64,000 nt of DNA from assembly GCA_026397475.1 (NCBI GenBank), contig JAPLUT010000005.1:124001-188000 (forward strand). The letters run 5' to 3'. Within the stretch, counting starts at the first letter, position 1. Every line of letters begins with the position of its first letter. Origin of the DNA: a candidate division SR1 bacterium. Lineage in GTDB: Bacteria > Patescibacteriota > Gracilibacteria > Absconditabacterales > Absconditicoccaceae. The notes under the pieces are model-generated. The model ran no database searches and was not told where the DNA came from. It worked only from the letters and a program-made list of their open reading frames with translations. The translations under genes and the position numbers were made by a program. Shown in pieces: positions 34,120 through 45,413 of this stretch.

Positions 34120-37100
34120 ATGGCAAAGAAAACAGCTGATAAACATATCATCCAAAACGTCGGAAATATGGAAAATAAAATCACCTTCCAGTGAGTAAAG
34201 ACGCACAATTTGAAAAATATAGACATCGAGATCCCGAAAAATAAGTTGATTAGCATCACCTGAGTTTCTGGTTCTGGAAAGTCCTCTCTAGCCTTCGATA
34301 CGATTTATAAAGAAGGACAGTATAGATATATCGAATCTCTTAGCTCATATCTAAGACAGTTTTTTAATTTATGAGAAAGACCAGAAATTGATCATTGTAG
34401 CGGACTTTCGCCTGCCATAGCAATTGAGCAAAACAAGAAAGCTGGAAACTCAAGAAGCTCCGTTGGGACACTTACAGAGATAGACGACTATCTTAGGTTA
34501 TTATACGCAAAGCTCGGCGATAGTTATTGTTATAACTGTGGAAAGGAAATTAAACCACAGACGATTGAGCAGATTATGACTGATATTCAAGACCACTATA
34601 TGAAACAAAAAATATATCTCTTACAAGAATCTGGAAAGTTTGAAAAGAAAGAAAACCTTGTTGAATTTGTTAAAAAAAATAGAAATAAAGTAGAAAAGTG
34701 AAAATGATTTACCCGTTATTTGCTTGTCGCAGACAACTTAGTCCCTAAAGTCGAAAGTCAAAAGTCAAAAGTCAAAAAAAGTGTCGACCTTACGACCTGA
34801 TGACTTGAAGGACCTTCGACTAAATTAGATCCGATTGAGTATTTCTATCTAGAAACACCTAATGTCCCTGCCGAATATTTCCCGCTTAATGCCTATGGTA
34901 TTTATGATCGTGTGACCGTAGAAGATGAAAAAATGGGAAGACTAAAAGAAGATATTATCAAGATACTCGCAGAGTTTAAAAAGTTTGGAATCTACATTAC
35001 TGAGAACTCAAGTAAAAAAGCTAAAGTAAAAAATGAAATCCATCGGTTTACAGATAAGATGTATTGTCCTGACTGTAATATAACGTATCCTGAATTTACT
35101 CCGCAACATTTTTCTCCCAATAGACAAGAATGAGCATGTAGCACATGTCACGGTATCGGAGAAATTCTGCAGATAGATTTTGATAAGATGCTCGACCCCG
35201 TAAGCCCGTATATGAAGGCGATTTTGCCATGGAGAGATTCGAATCTCGGGCAATCATTACTTTTGAAATTATCACAAAAATACAGTATCGATCCTGATAA
35301 ACTTTGGAAAGATTTGCCGGAATGGTTTCAACATGTAGTTCTCTTCTGAGATGAAGAGCTCCTTAGAGTAAACTATGGCGGAAAATTTATTAGTATGACC
35401 TACAAGTGAATCGAAGAAATCATCAAGGACCAATATGCGAAATGACTCTTGACCGTAGATTTCCAAGCGATGTTGAATATGAGGGATTGTAATGAATGTC
35501 ATGGAACGAAATTAAAAAAAGAAAGTTTGAATGTATTCTTAACATTTAAATTGGGAACAGGGAGCAAGGAGCAGGGAGCAGGAAAACTGAGACTTGGAAC
35601 CTGAAACCTGGAACCTGTAACCAAGTTTAATATCGCGGACTTACAAAGACAACCGCTTAATGAATTAATCACCTTCGTGGATCTCTATAAAGAACATGCA
35701 AGTAAAGCAGAAACATTGCTTCAGAGAATAATCAACCCGCTAAATGATAGAGCAAAAACTATTCAAGAACTAGGACTAGGATATCTCAGTCTGCATAGGG
35801 GAATAGATACACTTTCGGGAGGAGAAATTCAAAGATTGAGACTAGCGAAACAGCTATGAAATAAATTGACGGGGATTATTTACGTACTTGATGAACCGAC
35901 GATTGGACTCGATGATAAAGAGATTCAAAGAGCTATCACGGCGATAAAAAATTTGAGAGAAATGGGAAATACCATCGTCGTTGTAGAACATAATGAAACC
36001 TTTATCAAAGCTTCTGACCGAGTGGTAGAGATTTGACCGGGCGCTGGAGACTTTGGTTGAAACCTTATGTTTAACGGAACCTATGATGATTTTCTAAAGT
36101 CTGATACGCTTACTGCGCAATACATTCTTGGCAAGAAAAAAGTATCGATTAATTTTGAACATACACCAAGTAATAATGTTATAAAAATAAAAAAAGCCTC
36201 GAAGTTCAATCTCCAAGGTATTGATGTTCAGATTAAATTATGAACCTTTACCATCATCACATGACCGTCAGGAGCTGGGAAAACTACGCTCATGTATACA
36301 ACCTTGTTTAAATTTTTGAATGACAAACAAAAGTTTATCCAGAGCTTTATCAGATTGGAACTTTTGAAAAAATGACGAAGCTGGCAAGACATTCTTGCTG
36401 CACCCGTCATGAATAAAGAAAAATATGAACATTATGAAAACTTAGCGCTGCAAGAATTTCATAAAGACTTAGGCGTAGAAACGATCATCGGGCATGAAGA
36501 GATTAAAAATACTATTTATGTCGACCAAACGAGCATCGGAAAAACACCAAGATCTTGTCCTGCTACCTTTATCGGAACTTTTGATCATATCAGACAGTTG
36601 TATGCAGGAACCATGGAGAGTAAATATTTATGATTCAACTCAAGCTATTTCAGCTTCAACTCTGCTAAGTGAGCTTGCCCTGCTTGTGATGGATATGGAT
36701 ACAAAAAAATAGAATTACAATTTCTTCCTGACACCTACATCCCTTGCGAACTTTGTCAGGGGAAAAGATATAAGACAGAAATTTTGTGAATCAAACGAAG
36801 AGGAAAAACTATTTCTGAGATTCTTGGAATGTATGTGAAAGACGCCTTAGAATTGTTCTCTGAAATCGACCATATCCGCGAAGAATTGGAACTTATGGTT
36901 AAAATCGGGCTTGGGTATTTGAGAATGGGGCAACCGGCGCATACGCTTTCTGGTTGAGAAAGTCAGAGATTGAAACTTGTAAAACATTTATTGAAGTCGT
37001 ATAAGGGACACACGATGTACTTTTTAGATGAGCCGACCGTGGGATTGCATTCTGAGGATATTGTAAAATTATTGAAAGTGATCAAAGAATTTTTGGATAA

Positions 37101-37194
37101 AGGCGACACTATTCTGATGATTGAACACGACAAGAGTATTTTGAAATTCGCAGATGAGGTAATTAGACTAGAAAATGGGAAATTAGTGAAATAA
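34120..37194 (+). CDS. uvrA: Excinuclease ABC subunit A
   Basis: 1024 residues, ABC-type ATPase that scans DNA for bulky damage and loads UvrB. First Walker [16 protein letters not shown] near residue 47, zinc cysteines YCYNCGKE and MYCPDCN, CxxC pairs CSTCHG and CNECHG, signature [16 protein letters not shown], then VLDEPTIGL. Second half: Walker [23 protein letters not shown] and [34 protein letters not shown] codons give conserved glycines of both P-loop regions and of SGGE. Two heptamer-repeat tracts are translated in frame (34743-34822 and 35550-35630). A complete and probably functional gene. Confidence 0.96.
34743..34822 (+). repeat. In-frame heptamer element inside uvrA (AAAGTCA family)
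   Basis: AAAGTCG-AAAGTCA-AAAGTCA-AAAGTCA, then a right part CGACCTTACGACC and GAAGGACCTTCGAC that is its imperfect inverted partner. It encodes a Lys/Ser-rich then Gly/Thr-rich insert ([11 protein letters not shown], then LTTGGLEGPS). The units match the arms of cassette 2 at 19438-19903. Confidence 0.8.
35550..35630 (+). repeat. In-frame heptamer tract inside uvrA (GGGAGCA/GGAACCT family)
   Basis: GGGAACA-GGGAGCA-AGGAGCA-GGGAGCA, then GAGACTT-GGAACCT-GAAACCT-GGAACCT. About eight 7-bp units encode [21 protein letters not shown] between the zinc-binding part and the first signature motif. One TGA within it is read as Gly. Confidence 0.8.
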
Positions 37195-37312
37195 CATAAT
37201 TTTTTAAGAAAAACGCAAGAGAATATGTCTTTTCTCTAGCTAAAATTTGCAAATATGTGGATGTGCGAATATACTTAGCTATACACGTAAATTTACATTT
37301 TTGCATTGTCAT

Positions 37313-38419
37313 ATGATTAATTCCAACGACACCATCAATTACAAAAAACAATGATTTGATGGAACGAAATATATCAGACTTCAAAAAGAAAAGATTCTCG
37401 ATAGAATCGCTAATTTCGGTGGTTGAAGACTCTATTTGGAGATTGGTGGAAAATTCATGTTTGATGCCCATGCAAGCAGAGTCCTTCCGTGATTTGATCC
37501 AGAATCGAAAAAAAATATTTTCTCATCTCTAAAAGATCAGGCTGAAATTTTGTTTTGTGTGAATGCTGTAGATATTTTGGACAATAGACAACTGAGTAAT
37601 CAAAACATTGATTACAAAGATTATGTTTATCAAATGATTAGAAACATAGAAAAAAACATCGGGATAAAGCCACATATCGTTATCAACAATATTGATATCT
37701 GAAATATGTTTGATGTCATTCTTGCCTTCGAAAAAGATTTTCAAAGAAAACAATATAGGGTATGGGAAAGATATAAAATCAACGGATATCCTCACAACGT
37801 AGATACTATTTTGAGTGAAGATGGATTTGGGTATGACGATCATATTCCTTTGACGAAGAACTTAATATTGGTTACCGGGGCTGCTTCAAGCAGTGGCAAA
37901 ATGTCTACTTGTTTGGGACAGATTTATCTTGACCATCAAATTGAAGTCAAATCTGGATATGCAAAATATGAAACATTTCCTATCTGGAATATTCCTCTTG
38001 AACATCCTATTAACCTCGCCTATGAGGCAGCTACCATAGATATCGGCGATTATAATATGCTTGATGCCTACCACAAAAAAGCATACGGACAAGATGCTGT
38101 GAACTATAATAGAGACGTCGAGGCATTTGAAATCGTGATGAGCATAGCAAAAAAAATTGTTAATCACAAAAACTATATGGTAAAATATCAGTCCCCTACC
38201 GACATGTGAATAAGCTGTGCAGGTATGGCGATCACTAATGATGAAATAGTAAGTATCGCTTCGCTCAGAGAGATTGAAAGAAGAAAGGTATGGTATCAAC
38301 AAGAGATCGATAGATGATCAGATAAAGAATGAGTATGGATTAAAAAAGCTGATGAGCTCTATGCAAAAGCAAAAAAGTATTGTGAAGATAAAAAATATGA
38401 TATGGGAATGAAGTTATAG
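37313..38419 (+). CDS. DUF1846-family protein
   Basis: 368 residues. The family core is clear: QGFDGTKYIRLQKEKILDRIANFGGGRLYLEIGGKF, HASRVLPGFDPESK, GYPHNVDTILSEDGFGYDD, and ASSSGKMSTCLGQIYLDHQIEVKSGYAKYETFPIWN with HPINLAYEAATIDI. Known members are about 500 residues, so the C-terminal part is reduced here. The SGKMSTC segment is P-loop-like; substrate unknown. TGA codons give conserved glycines (KQGFDG, LPGFDP). It is ended by a strong terminator. Confidence 0.85.
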
Positions 38420-38448
38420 AAAAAAAATCTCCTTAGGGAGATTTTTTA
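38420..38448 (+). terminator. Terminator of the DUF1846 gene
   Basis: AAAATCTCC and GGAGATTTT form a stem with a 4-nt loop, followed by a T-run. Confidence 0.85.
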
Positions 38449-38552
38449 ATTAATAATTAATAATGAATAATCCCTCGGGACAAGTGTTGGTATTTATTTA
38501 TTAAATCAGCCTTTCACACATTTTTCATTATTCATTTTTCATTATTCATTAG
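38447..38552. repeat. About 105-bp heptamer element, CTCGGGACAAGTGTT core
   Basis: Left array TTAATAA-TTAATAA-TGAATAA, core CCCTCGGGACAAGTGTTGGT followed by an AT-rich stretch, right array TTCATTA-TTCATTT-TTCATTA-TTCATTA. The core recurs nearly unchanged at about 45447-45470. Confidence 0.8.
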
Positions 38553-38556
38553 TTTT

Positions 38557-39258
38557 TTATTTAAACGGTGACTGTGAGCTATGGATCAACGGATTATAAC
38601 AACGGAAGATAAGACTTATAGTGTCTGACGTTCCTATTTTTTCTGCACCGATACCCATACCATTGAGACCTTCAATGATCAGGTTTACTCTCGTGTCCAA
38701 AGAACTTCTTCCTTTGAGAAATTGTCTATATCTTGCAACAACTTTTTCTACGGTATCTTTAGCATTGAGAATATCAAGTAGCTTACTCCATCGAGACTTT
38801 TGTATCTGCCCCTTATCTTGTTCATCTACGTAATAAGGCACGACAATATAAAACTCTTTATTGAAGATCAATCATTGTTGCATATCGATATTTTGAAGGA
38901 ATCTGAAATATGCCTCACCCTGTTTTTTAAGTACAGGATTTTCTATAGGATCGATATTGCCTCTTATGTAATTGAGATAATTTGAAAGATCGAGAAAAGT
39001 GTTGCGAACTACGATCTGAATAGGATATTCCAATCCGTTAAGAAATTTTTTATATTGTTCAAGAACGATTTGTTGTTCATCACCGTTTTTAAGATCAAGA
39101 TTTATTCCGTTTATTTTGAGGATACATCTTAATCCTCAGTCCTTCATAATAATGGTATCATTCCTAATTTCTGATATCGGTAACATAGTCTCTGTATTGA
39201 AGAGATTTTCATGTTTTGGTTTTTGAATTTTGTTTTTTTCTCACATACTGAAGAACAT
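38557..39258 (-). CDS. TraC/VirB4-N-terminal-like secretion protein
   Basis: 233 residues. MLPISEIRNDTIIMKDGGLRCILKINGINLDLKNGDEQQIVLEQYKKFLNGL followed by PIQIVVRNTFLDLSNYLNYI is the pattern of the N-terminal TraC-like domain of type IV secretion ATPases, here as a separate protein without Walker motifs. The last third resembles PYYVDEQDKGQ... with helices. It is the last gene of a minus-strand unit with two VirB2-like pilins (gaps of 23 and 7 bp), which supports a secretion or conjugation role. An ATPase partner is not in the window. Confidence 0.65.
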
Positions 39259-39281
39259 GTCTTATCAGGAATAGGTAAAAA

Positions 39282-39830
39282 TTATGCGGTTACTGTTGTA
39301 TAAATATCAAAGAAGAAGCTAGCGATAAACCAGGACAATCACATGATCGCAAGTGCGATCCCCACACCAATAAGTATCTTCTTTGCTTTTGTAACACCTT
39401 CTTCACCTTTGGAGAAGAAAATGAGATAAAATGCGAAGATAATCATCACCAGTGAAAGGAAACTTACCAGTCCAAGTAATATATTGAGTATTCGTTTCAC
39501 ATAGTCGGTCGCTGTTGAAGTAAAATTACCGCTGTTGTAAGAAGTCCCACTGAGTCTAAAAAAATCAGTAAGTCTTTTTATAATTGTTGGATTTGTATTT
39601 GTTGATCCTGGGGTTCCGACTCATTCTTGTTTAACTATGGTTGATAAATTGGTTGTGTCCGCATTTGCAGGTGTAGCATTTATGTCGTAAGGAAATGCAG
39701 AATCCGTATTGGAGAATCATTGTCACAAAGAAACTGCTGGGATAATGCTTCCTAAAGCCAAAAATCATCCTAACATATAGAATATATTTTTAACGATTTT
39801 GTGGAGTGTTGTTTTAATATATTTTTTCAT
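39282..39830 (-). CDS. VirB2/TrbC-like pilin-type membrane protein 1
   Basis: 182 residues. Signal-like N-terminus (FYMLGGFLALGSIIPAVSLGQGF), a polar stretch, then two spans (about 110-135, ILNILLGLVSFLSLVMIIFAFYLIFF; about 150-175, ILIGVGIALAIMWLSWFIASFFF) joined by the short loop SKGEEGVTKAKK. Two helices with a small charged loop near the C-terminus are the VirB2/TrbC pilin topology, and the loop motif is common to CPR pilin-like proteins. TGA glycines occur throughout, including in the signal segment. Confidence 0.65.
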
Positions 39831-39837
39831 GAGAGGA

Positions 39838-40329
39838 TTATGGTCAAATAACTAAAGCAAGTAACCGGAATATAGCGCTTACGAGGAGCCAGCTTGCTCA
39901 TATTCCCGCTATAGCAATACCCGCAAACTTTATTCCTGCCAATCATTTTTTATACTGAGCATCATCTCACGCTGCAGTAAGTATAAGGAACCCATGATAT
40001 ATCAAATATACAAGCGCAATCAACGTAACCATTCATAATGCATAATTGATTATATTTTTGACAACTATCATGACTTTGTTTTGTGCGTTCTGATGAGTAG
40101 AAATTTGTTCTCCCACACCAACTACTCCGATTAATGCTCAACTTCCCTCTGGACTTATTACATTGTATGCTCCTTGTCTCAAAGGATCACTTATATTTTG
40201 CGTATTAAGTACCTGTTGATCGTTTTCATTGAGAATATAATTTTGTGAATCAGGAACTATCATCTGTGCGTATCCAACGACTAACAGACTACAATACATA
40301 AGTATACTTCAAAGAATAAGTTTTTTCAT
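39838..40329 (-). CDS. VirB2/TrbC-like pilin-type membrane protein 2
   Basis: 163 residues. Signal peptide (LILGSILMYCSLLVVGYAQM), polar region, then two spans (YALGMVTLIALVYLIYHGFLILT and IKFAGIAIAGIGASWLLVSAIFRLLALV) with the loop AAGDDAQYKKGLAG. Same layout as the neighbouring gene, so a paralogous pilin pair. It is first in the minus-strand unit 40329 to 38557. Confidence 0.65.
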
Positions 40330-40369
40330 ACTCGGGAATGCTTGATGTAAAAATTGTACTTTTTTATTT

Positions 40370-40432
<63 letters not shown>

Positions 40433-40535
40433 GTGTATTTGTTTTAGTATATATTGCAAATATTGACCTTGAAAAATACCCGCTATTGTATATATATCCT
40501 AATATATAGGCAAAATAAATTGACATTTTTACTTA

Positions 40536-41696
40536 ATGTTATCTGGATCGATGAAAAAAAACCTTTTTCTTTTGTTTAGTATCTATTTTTTTGTCTTACA
40601 GCCATTAATTATTGGAATATTGTGGAATCAAGCAAACTTTTTTCGATTGGGAGCGATTAATCTTATAGCAATTATTTCTATCGGTATAGCAATCAGCGCT
40701 TACGACAAATCTAAAGAACCACAAGAAGCAAACGTAGAACATGAGAGAAAATCCGTACCCGTTAAAGAAGCAAGAGCCTCTTTTCATGATCATTTTCGTG
40801 CCGTAGTAAAAGAACGTAAAAAGAAATCAGAATTAATTTTCCCTACAATCATAAGCTTGATCATAGCAATTGCTATTTTCTTTATGCTTCAATATAGTAG
40901 TTCTGCTATAGAAGTTATGCTTCTATTGGCATTTGTTCTAGGATTCATTGTGTTTCTTTCTTTGACGCTTATGTTTAAACATCGCATCACCAAAAGTTTT
41001 TGGGCATTAGTTGGAACTAAATTATATCTTGTGCTTCTCATATGTAGCCTAGCATTAACAGCATATGATTACTACCAAGTACATCAAGATTTTAATGCAA
41101 GCTTTGAAGATTATATCGCACAAAACTTCCTTGGACAAGAAAGAATTCCAACTGATTGATATGTATTCACCGGAGAGGGTTCTGTATTAGGAAGTGGGCT
41201 ATCAAACACCGCAATGGTACAAGATACTGCTACTGATATTATCACATGAGAAAATACAAATATACCTATTCAAGAAGAAACAGGAAAGGTTATAGCAGCA
41301 TCTACTGAAGAAAGTACGCCTATAGAGACAGTTAGTGATGTCCCTGTCAACAAGATAGGGAATCAAACACTTATTGATGCAGTAAGCTATCTTCTTAAAA
41401 AGAACAATATTCCTCTGATTAGCAAACACGATATTTCATTTACCTACGTAACATTTCAAAATCCACTTTACGATCAATGGAGAACGGCTTATGCTAATAG
41501 ACTTATAGGAAAAGCTACCAACCCAACAAAATATATCGTCTGTGAAAGTTACATCGTTATGAAATGATTATTGTGAAAGCGAAATGTTCCTTACACAGCA
41601 AGCACCGTATTAGCTAACTTCTGGGCTGAAGCCATCAAAAGAGATGCTTTGAATGGATGTGAAAAAGGAAAAATCGTTACGGATAAGACATTGTAA
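40536..41696 (+). CDS. Multi-span membrane protein of unknown function
   Basis: 386 residues. Two spans at about 8-50 (FLLFSIYFFVLQPLIIGILW, LIAIISIGIAISAY), a charged loop with VKERKKK, three more hydrophobic stretches at about 105-185 (IISLIIAIAIFFMLQY, MLLLAFVLGFIVFLSLTLMF, LVLLICSLALTAYDYY), then an external region with a Thr/Glu-rich linker and a C-terminal domain (ISFTYVTFQNPLYDQWRTAYANR, YIVCESYIVMKGLLGKRNVPY) that contains two cysteines. No family recognised. A terminator follows it, so it is a unit of its own. Confidence 0.7.
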
Positions 41697-41715
41697 TTCT
41701 ACTTATGAATCATAC

Positions 41716-41753
41716 AAAAAAAAAACTGATCATCAATGATCAGTTTTTTTTCT
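41716..41753 (+). terminator. Terminator with 7-bp stem ACTGATCATCAATGATCAGT
   Basis: A9 then ACTGATCA and TGATCAGT arms, then T8. It separates the membrane protein gene from the two-component system. Confidence 0.85.
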
Positions 41754-41842
41754 TCTAGTAATTGTCAATTTAATGTTTATTTAAGGTAAATGACTATATA
41801 TTGCTGCATTAGCAATGCTTTTTTATAGACTCCAGCTCTCTC

Positions 41843-43093
41843 ATGCAAAAAAGAAAATATTTTTTCTCCCAACTCAAAACATCTACGCAAATTAGCCTGA
41901 AGTTTACCCTATTTACCGTTCTTCAGGTTTTACTTTTTAGTATACTTGCTAATGGGATATTTTTTCAAAACTGGTACAACAGACAACAATGACAAATCCC
42001 CCCATGAGTAAGACCCGTTCTCAGTCAAAAAATGATTCTAGGGAAAAACCGTGCGCCAGAAACAGAAATATTCGATATCGATAGCCCAGAAGGAGAAACT
42101 CTTGAACAGTCTCATCGAATAAAATCGATCGCAAAGATTGATGATATGTATTTTATGTATAGACAGGTTGGCAATAAGTTATTGGTAACGAACGTCACTC
42201 CTCACATAATAGTTCAAAGAAATCTCATCTGGATTAGCATATATTTGATGATATTTTTTGGCATAATAGCATATATTTCTTCACTTTTCTTTGTCAAAAC
42301 ATCGCTCAGAAAACTCAATGAATTACTCTGATTTCTTGATCAACTCCATATCGATAACTTAGATCAACAGATAGTTATCTCTGGACATCCTCAAGATGAG
42401 ATCAATAGAGTTAGTCAAAAATTTAATGAGGTATTGGAAAAAATACATAAACAAACGATAAGCCTCAAAGACTTTGTTACTAATGCATCACACGAACTTA
42501 AAACTCCCCTTATGAGCATGAGCACAGAAATAGACTATACCAACAAAACTAAAAACTATGAAACGGGACTCGACAATCTTAAACAACAACTTAAGGGAAT
42601 GAATACATTACTAGAGACATTGGTTACTATTAGTAAACTTGAAACTTTGGAAAAATTAAAAAAGGGAACAACTGATATGACTTCACTTACCGAAACAACT
42701 CTTCATGATAGCCAAAAGATTTATCAATACAAAAATATTAAGCTAAATACAAAGATACAAAAAAATATTATTAAAAATATAAATAAGGACAGTCGGAATA
42801 TTATAGTAAAAAATATTTTGGAAAACGCATATAAATTCACTCCTGAATGATGAATGATAGATATTAGTTTGGATAGTAAAAAATTAGTAATCAAGGATAC
42901 TGGAAAGTGAATCTCAAATAGTGATATAGAGCATATTCGAGAAAGATTTTGGCAGGCTGACCGCTCCAAGACTGATACTAAAAGCTTTTGACTAGGCTTG
43001 TATCTAACGAAATTGCTTGTAGAAAAACATGGACGAACCATAACTATCAGCAGCAAGATTAATAAAGGAAGTGTGTTTACAATCGCCTTCTAA
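41843..43093 (+). CDS. Sensor histidine kinase
   Basis: 416 residues. Two spans (about 19-40 and 130-155, WISIYLMIFFGIIAYISSLFF) flank an extracytoplasmic sensor of about 90 residues. A HAMP-like linker leads to the H-box TNASHELKTPLMSMSTE, then N-box (IVKNILENAYKFTPEGG), G1 (IKDTGKGISNSDIEHI) and G2 (SFGLGLYLTKLLVEKHG). The middle Gly of DTGKGIS and the Gly of SFGLGL are TGA codons at invariant ATP-lid glycines. It phosphorylates the response regulator encoded 38 bp downstream. The signal is unknown. Confidence 0.92.
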
Positions 43094-43131
43094 TTTTAAA
43101 TTTAGAATTTTAAATTTTAAATTTTGTTTCT
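43094..43131 (+). repeat. AATTTTA heptamer tract between kinase and regulator genes
   Basis: TTTTAAATTTAGAATTTTAAATTTTAAATTTT, in 7-bp units, fills the 38-bp gap of an otherwise tight operon. Confidence 0.65.
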
Positions 43132-43788
43132 ATGAAAATACTTCTCGTTGAAGATAATAAAACTATCGGGAACAATATAAAAAAATATCTCGAACTTGAG
43201 CATAATGAGGTTATACGAGCTGAAAATGGACTGTATGCCTTTGAGGTTATCAAGCACCAGACTTTTGATGTAATTATATTGGATCTCATGCTTCCATGAA
43301 TGGATGGAATAGCTCTTTGTAAAAAGATAAGAAAAGAATCCTCCGCGACCCCAATCATTATGACAACAGCAAAAGGAGAACTTGATGATAAGTTAGAATG
43401 ATTCTCATCGGGAGCAGATGATTATATCGTCAAACCCTTCGACCTAAAAGAGCTAGATGCAAGGATTAATGCCATTGTAAAGAGATTACCAACAAGAGAT
43501 ATTTTGGAACATAAAAACATCCGTCTTGATAGAAATCAAAAAAAAATATTTAAAAATAATAAAGAAATCAGAGCTACCCTCAAAGAGTTTCAGATATTAG
43601 AATATCTTTTGGAACACAAATGAAGAAGCATCTCTAGGACTGAAATTATAGAAGAGATACGAGGAAACGATCAGATTTTCGAAGAAGATGCAAAATTAGA
43701 CGTCTATATTTCCACACTCAGAAAAAAATTTGGTAAGACAATTATAGAAACCATTAAGGGCTTCGGATATCAGATATCAAGCCAATAA
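43132..43788 (+). CDS. OmpR-family response regulator
   Basis: 218 residues. Receiver domain with the acidic pair in LLVEDN, phospho-acceptor Asp in IILDLMLPGMDG, Thr in IMTTAKGE and Lys in YIVKPFDLKEL. The C-terminal winged helix (LKEFQILEYLLEHKGRSISR, DVYISTLRKKFG, IETIKGFGYQI) is OmpR/PhoB type. The Gly of LPGMDG is a TGA. It belongs with the kinase upstream; the gene after it encodes a secreted protein that could be a target. Confidence 0.94.
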
Positions 43789-43882
43789 AATAGCATAATA
43801 AGATATTTAAGTTTGGTTTAAGGTGATTAGATATACTGGGATCGTTACCATGAATGACCTTTTATATTTTATAGACAATCAC

Positions 43883-44542
43883 ATGAAAACAAAATTTATA
43901 GTGGCAAGTAGTATTGGTTTACTTGGAGTAACAAGTATGTTATTGTGAGCAACAGCATTTGCTGACAATACTGGCAATAACATGAGATGACGAGGATCAG
44001 CAACTAAGATGACAAGAATGCATGACAACATGATGAGTAAAAAATTCACATCTACTGGAGACGCAGAAGCATTTAGAACAGCAGTACAAAATGCAATGAC
44101 GAATAAAGACTTTGCAGCATTTAAAACAGTACACGCAAAGTACAATATTCCGATGAATATCACTGAGAGTCAATTTAATGAAATGATTGCAGTAAAATCT
44201 GAAATGGATACCCTCCACAAAAAGATTACTGATGCACTCAAGAGCGGTGATTATGCTGCATGGAAATTATTAAATAAAGATACCCCTTTGCTTAATAAAA
44301 TCGATACCGAAGCTAAATTTAAACAATTACAAGAAATGGAATCGTATCAAGAAAAAGTAGATAGTATAGCTACTACCCTTAATCTAAAATGACCACAAAC
44401 ATGATTTGAATTTGGAATGAGAATGGACAAAGGAATGAGAAACCACAATCCTATGAAATGAGGAATGATGAAAAATAAATTTGCAAGATGAACTCTTGGA
44501 AACTGATGAAAACTCTGAATGTATACGGGAAACAATAACTAA
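43883..44542 (+). CDS. Secreted protein, helical, unknown function
   Basis: 219 residues. Signal peptide (IVASSIGLLGVTSMLLGATAFAD), Met- and Arg-rich start of the mature part (NNMRGRGSATKMTRMHDNMM), a helical core with repeated KxDFAAFK/SGDYAAWK motifs, and a Gly/Met-rich C-terminus (GGMMKNKFARGTLGNGGKLG). Several of its glycines are TGA. The motif pair resembles small metal- or stress-responsive periplasmic proteins in composition only. It follows the two-component system on the same strand. Confidence 0.7.
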
Positions 44543-44675
44543 TCTTACCAGATTAAACACTGGAAAATATAATTGAGATGAAACAAAAGTGTGAAGCAAT
44601 GAATGCTTTTGCTCTGTCAAAATTATACCTATATACTAGGTGATGCACACTCCACCGACACCCGTCGGTGGAACT

Positions 44676-44708
44676 AAAAAAACCTGGACTACATGCCAGG
44701 TTTTTTTA
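44676..44708. terminator. Bidirectional terminator after the secreted-protein gene
   Basis: AAACCTGG and CCAGGTTT stem with A7 on one side and T7 on the other. A second hairpin, TCCACCGAC/GTCGGTGGA, lies just before it at 44651-44672. Confidence 0.8.
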
Positions 44709-44719
44709 ATATATGGGGA

Positions 44720-45040
44720 TTACATAAACATTCTCTGCAAGTCAGGATCCTTGATCATCTCTTGTGTTCGCGTAGGCTCAAACGTCACTTCTAGATTAAC
44801 TTTTGCACCAGGGACTACTTCGAGAATAGCGTTTGTTATCATCTCTTTAAGCATATCTGCCATAGGACAAAAGGGCGTTGTGAAGGTCATAAGGATATCT
44901 ACAATTTTGCCTTTGGGAGAAAATGTGATATTATAAATCAGTCACAAGGTATAGATATCAATCATAGGAAACTCAGGATCATAAACGGTCTTGAGCTTTT
45001 CCTCAATCTGTTTTATAGTTTTAGATATTTGGGAATTCAT
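44720..45040 (-). CDS. DUF59 (MIP18/PaaD/SufT-type) protein
   Basis: 106 residues. IEEKLKTVYDPEFPMIDIYTLGLIYNI and ILMTFTTPFCPMADMLKEMI match the DUF59 pattern (V-x-DPE-x-x-x-I...GLI, then T-x-x-x-CP with the conserved Cys). Members help mature Fe-S proteins. The Gly of LGLIYN is TGA. The upstream gene overlaps its start by 20 nt, so they are translated from one mRNA. sufS lies 25 kb away and could be in the same pathway. Confidence 0.88.
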
Positions 45041-45413
45041 TGTTTTTTTTACTTTGTTCAGAGAATAAAAGCACTTGAAGAATAATAAACCCTAGGAGAA
45101 GAATAAGTCAGAGGAACTTACTTCGATATCATAAGAGTAAAAATAAGGCATTGATAAGTACATAAATTCCAAACAGAAGAGAAAGCTTATAACTATCTTT
45201 GATCAAACGCTCTTGGCTTACTTCACGAAAGAATTTCTGGATAGCAAGAAAGAGATAGAAACTTGCTCCTCGCGAAGCTATAAAAAGTCAAAGCATACCT
45301 AGAGATATCCCTATTATAGGATCCTCATACACATTGATTGATGTATAGGTTACTAACAAAATAAGGAGGCCAAGCACGAATTTAATAAGTGATGCTATAT
45401 GATACAAATACAT
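45021..45413 (-). CDS. Small membrane protein, four spans
   Basis: 130 residues. Hydrophobic segments LIKFVLGLLILLVTYTS, IIGISLGMLGLFIASRG, LSLLFGIYVLINALFLLLWY and GLILLLGFIILQVLLF, with charged loops. Three glycines are TGA. No family recognised. It overlaps the DUF59 gene by 20 nt. Confidence 0.7.

Noticed and set aside
35221-35250. T-loop-like GATTCGAATC as a tRNA
   Set aside because: It lies inside uvrA coding sequence, and no cloverleaf can be drawn around it. I found no tRNA in the window.
43997-44392. Antisense frames in the secreted-protein gene region
   Set aside because: The plus-strand frame has a signal peptide and repeated motifs; the minus frames do not resemble any family.
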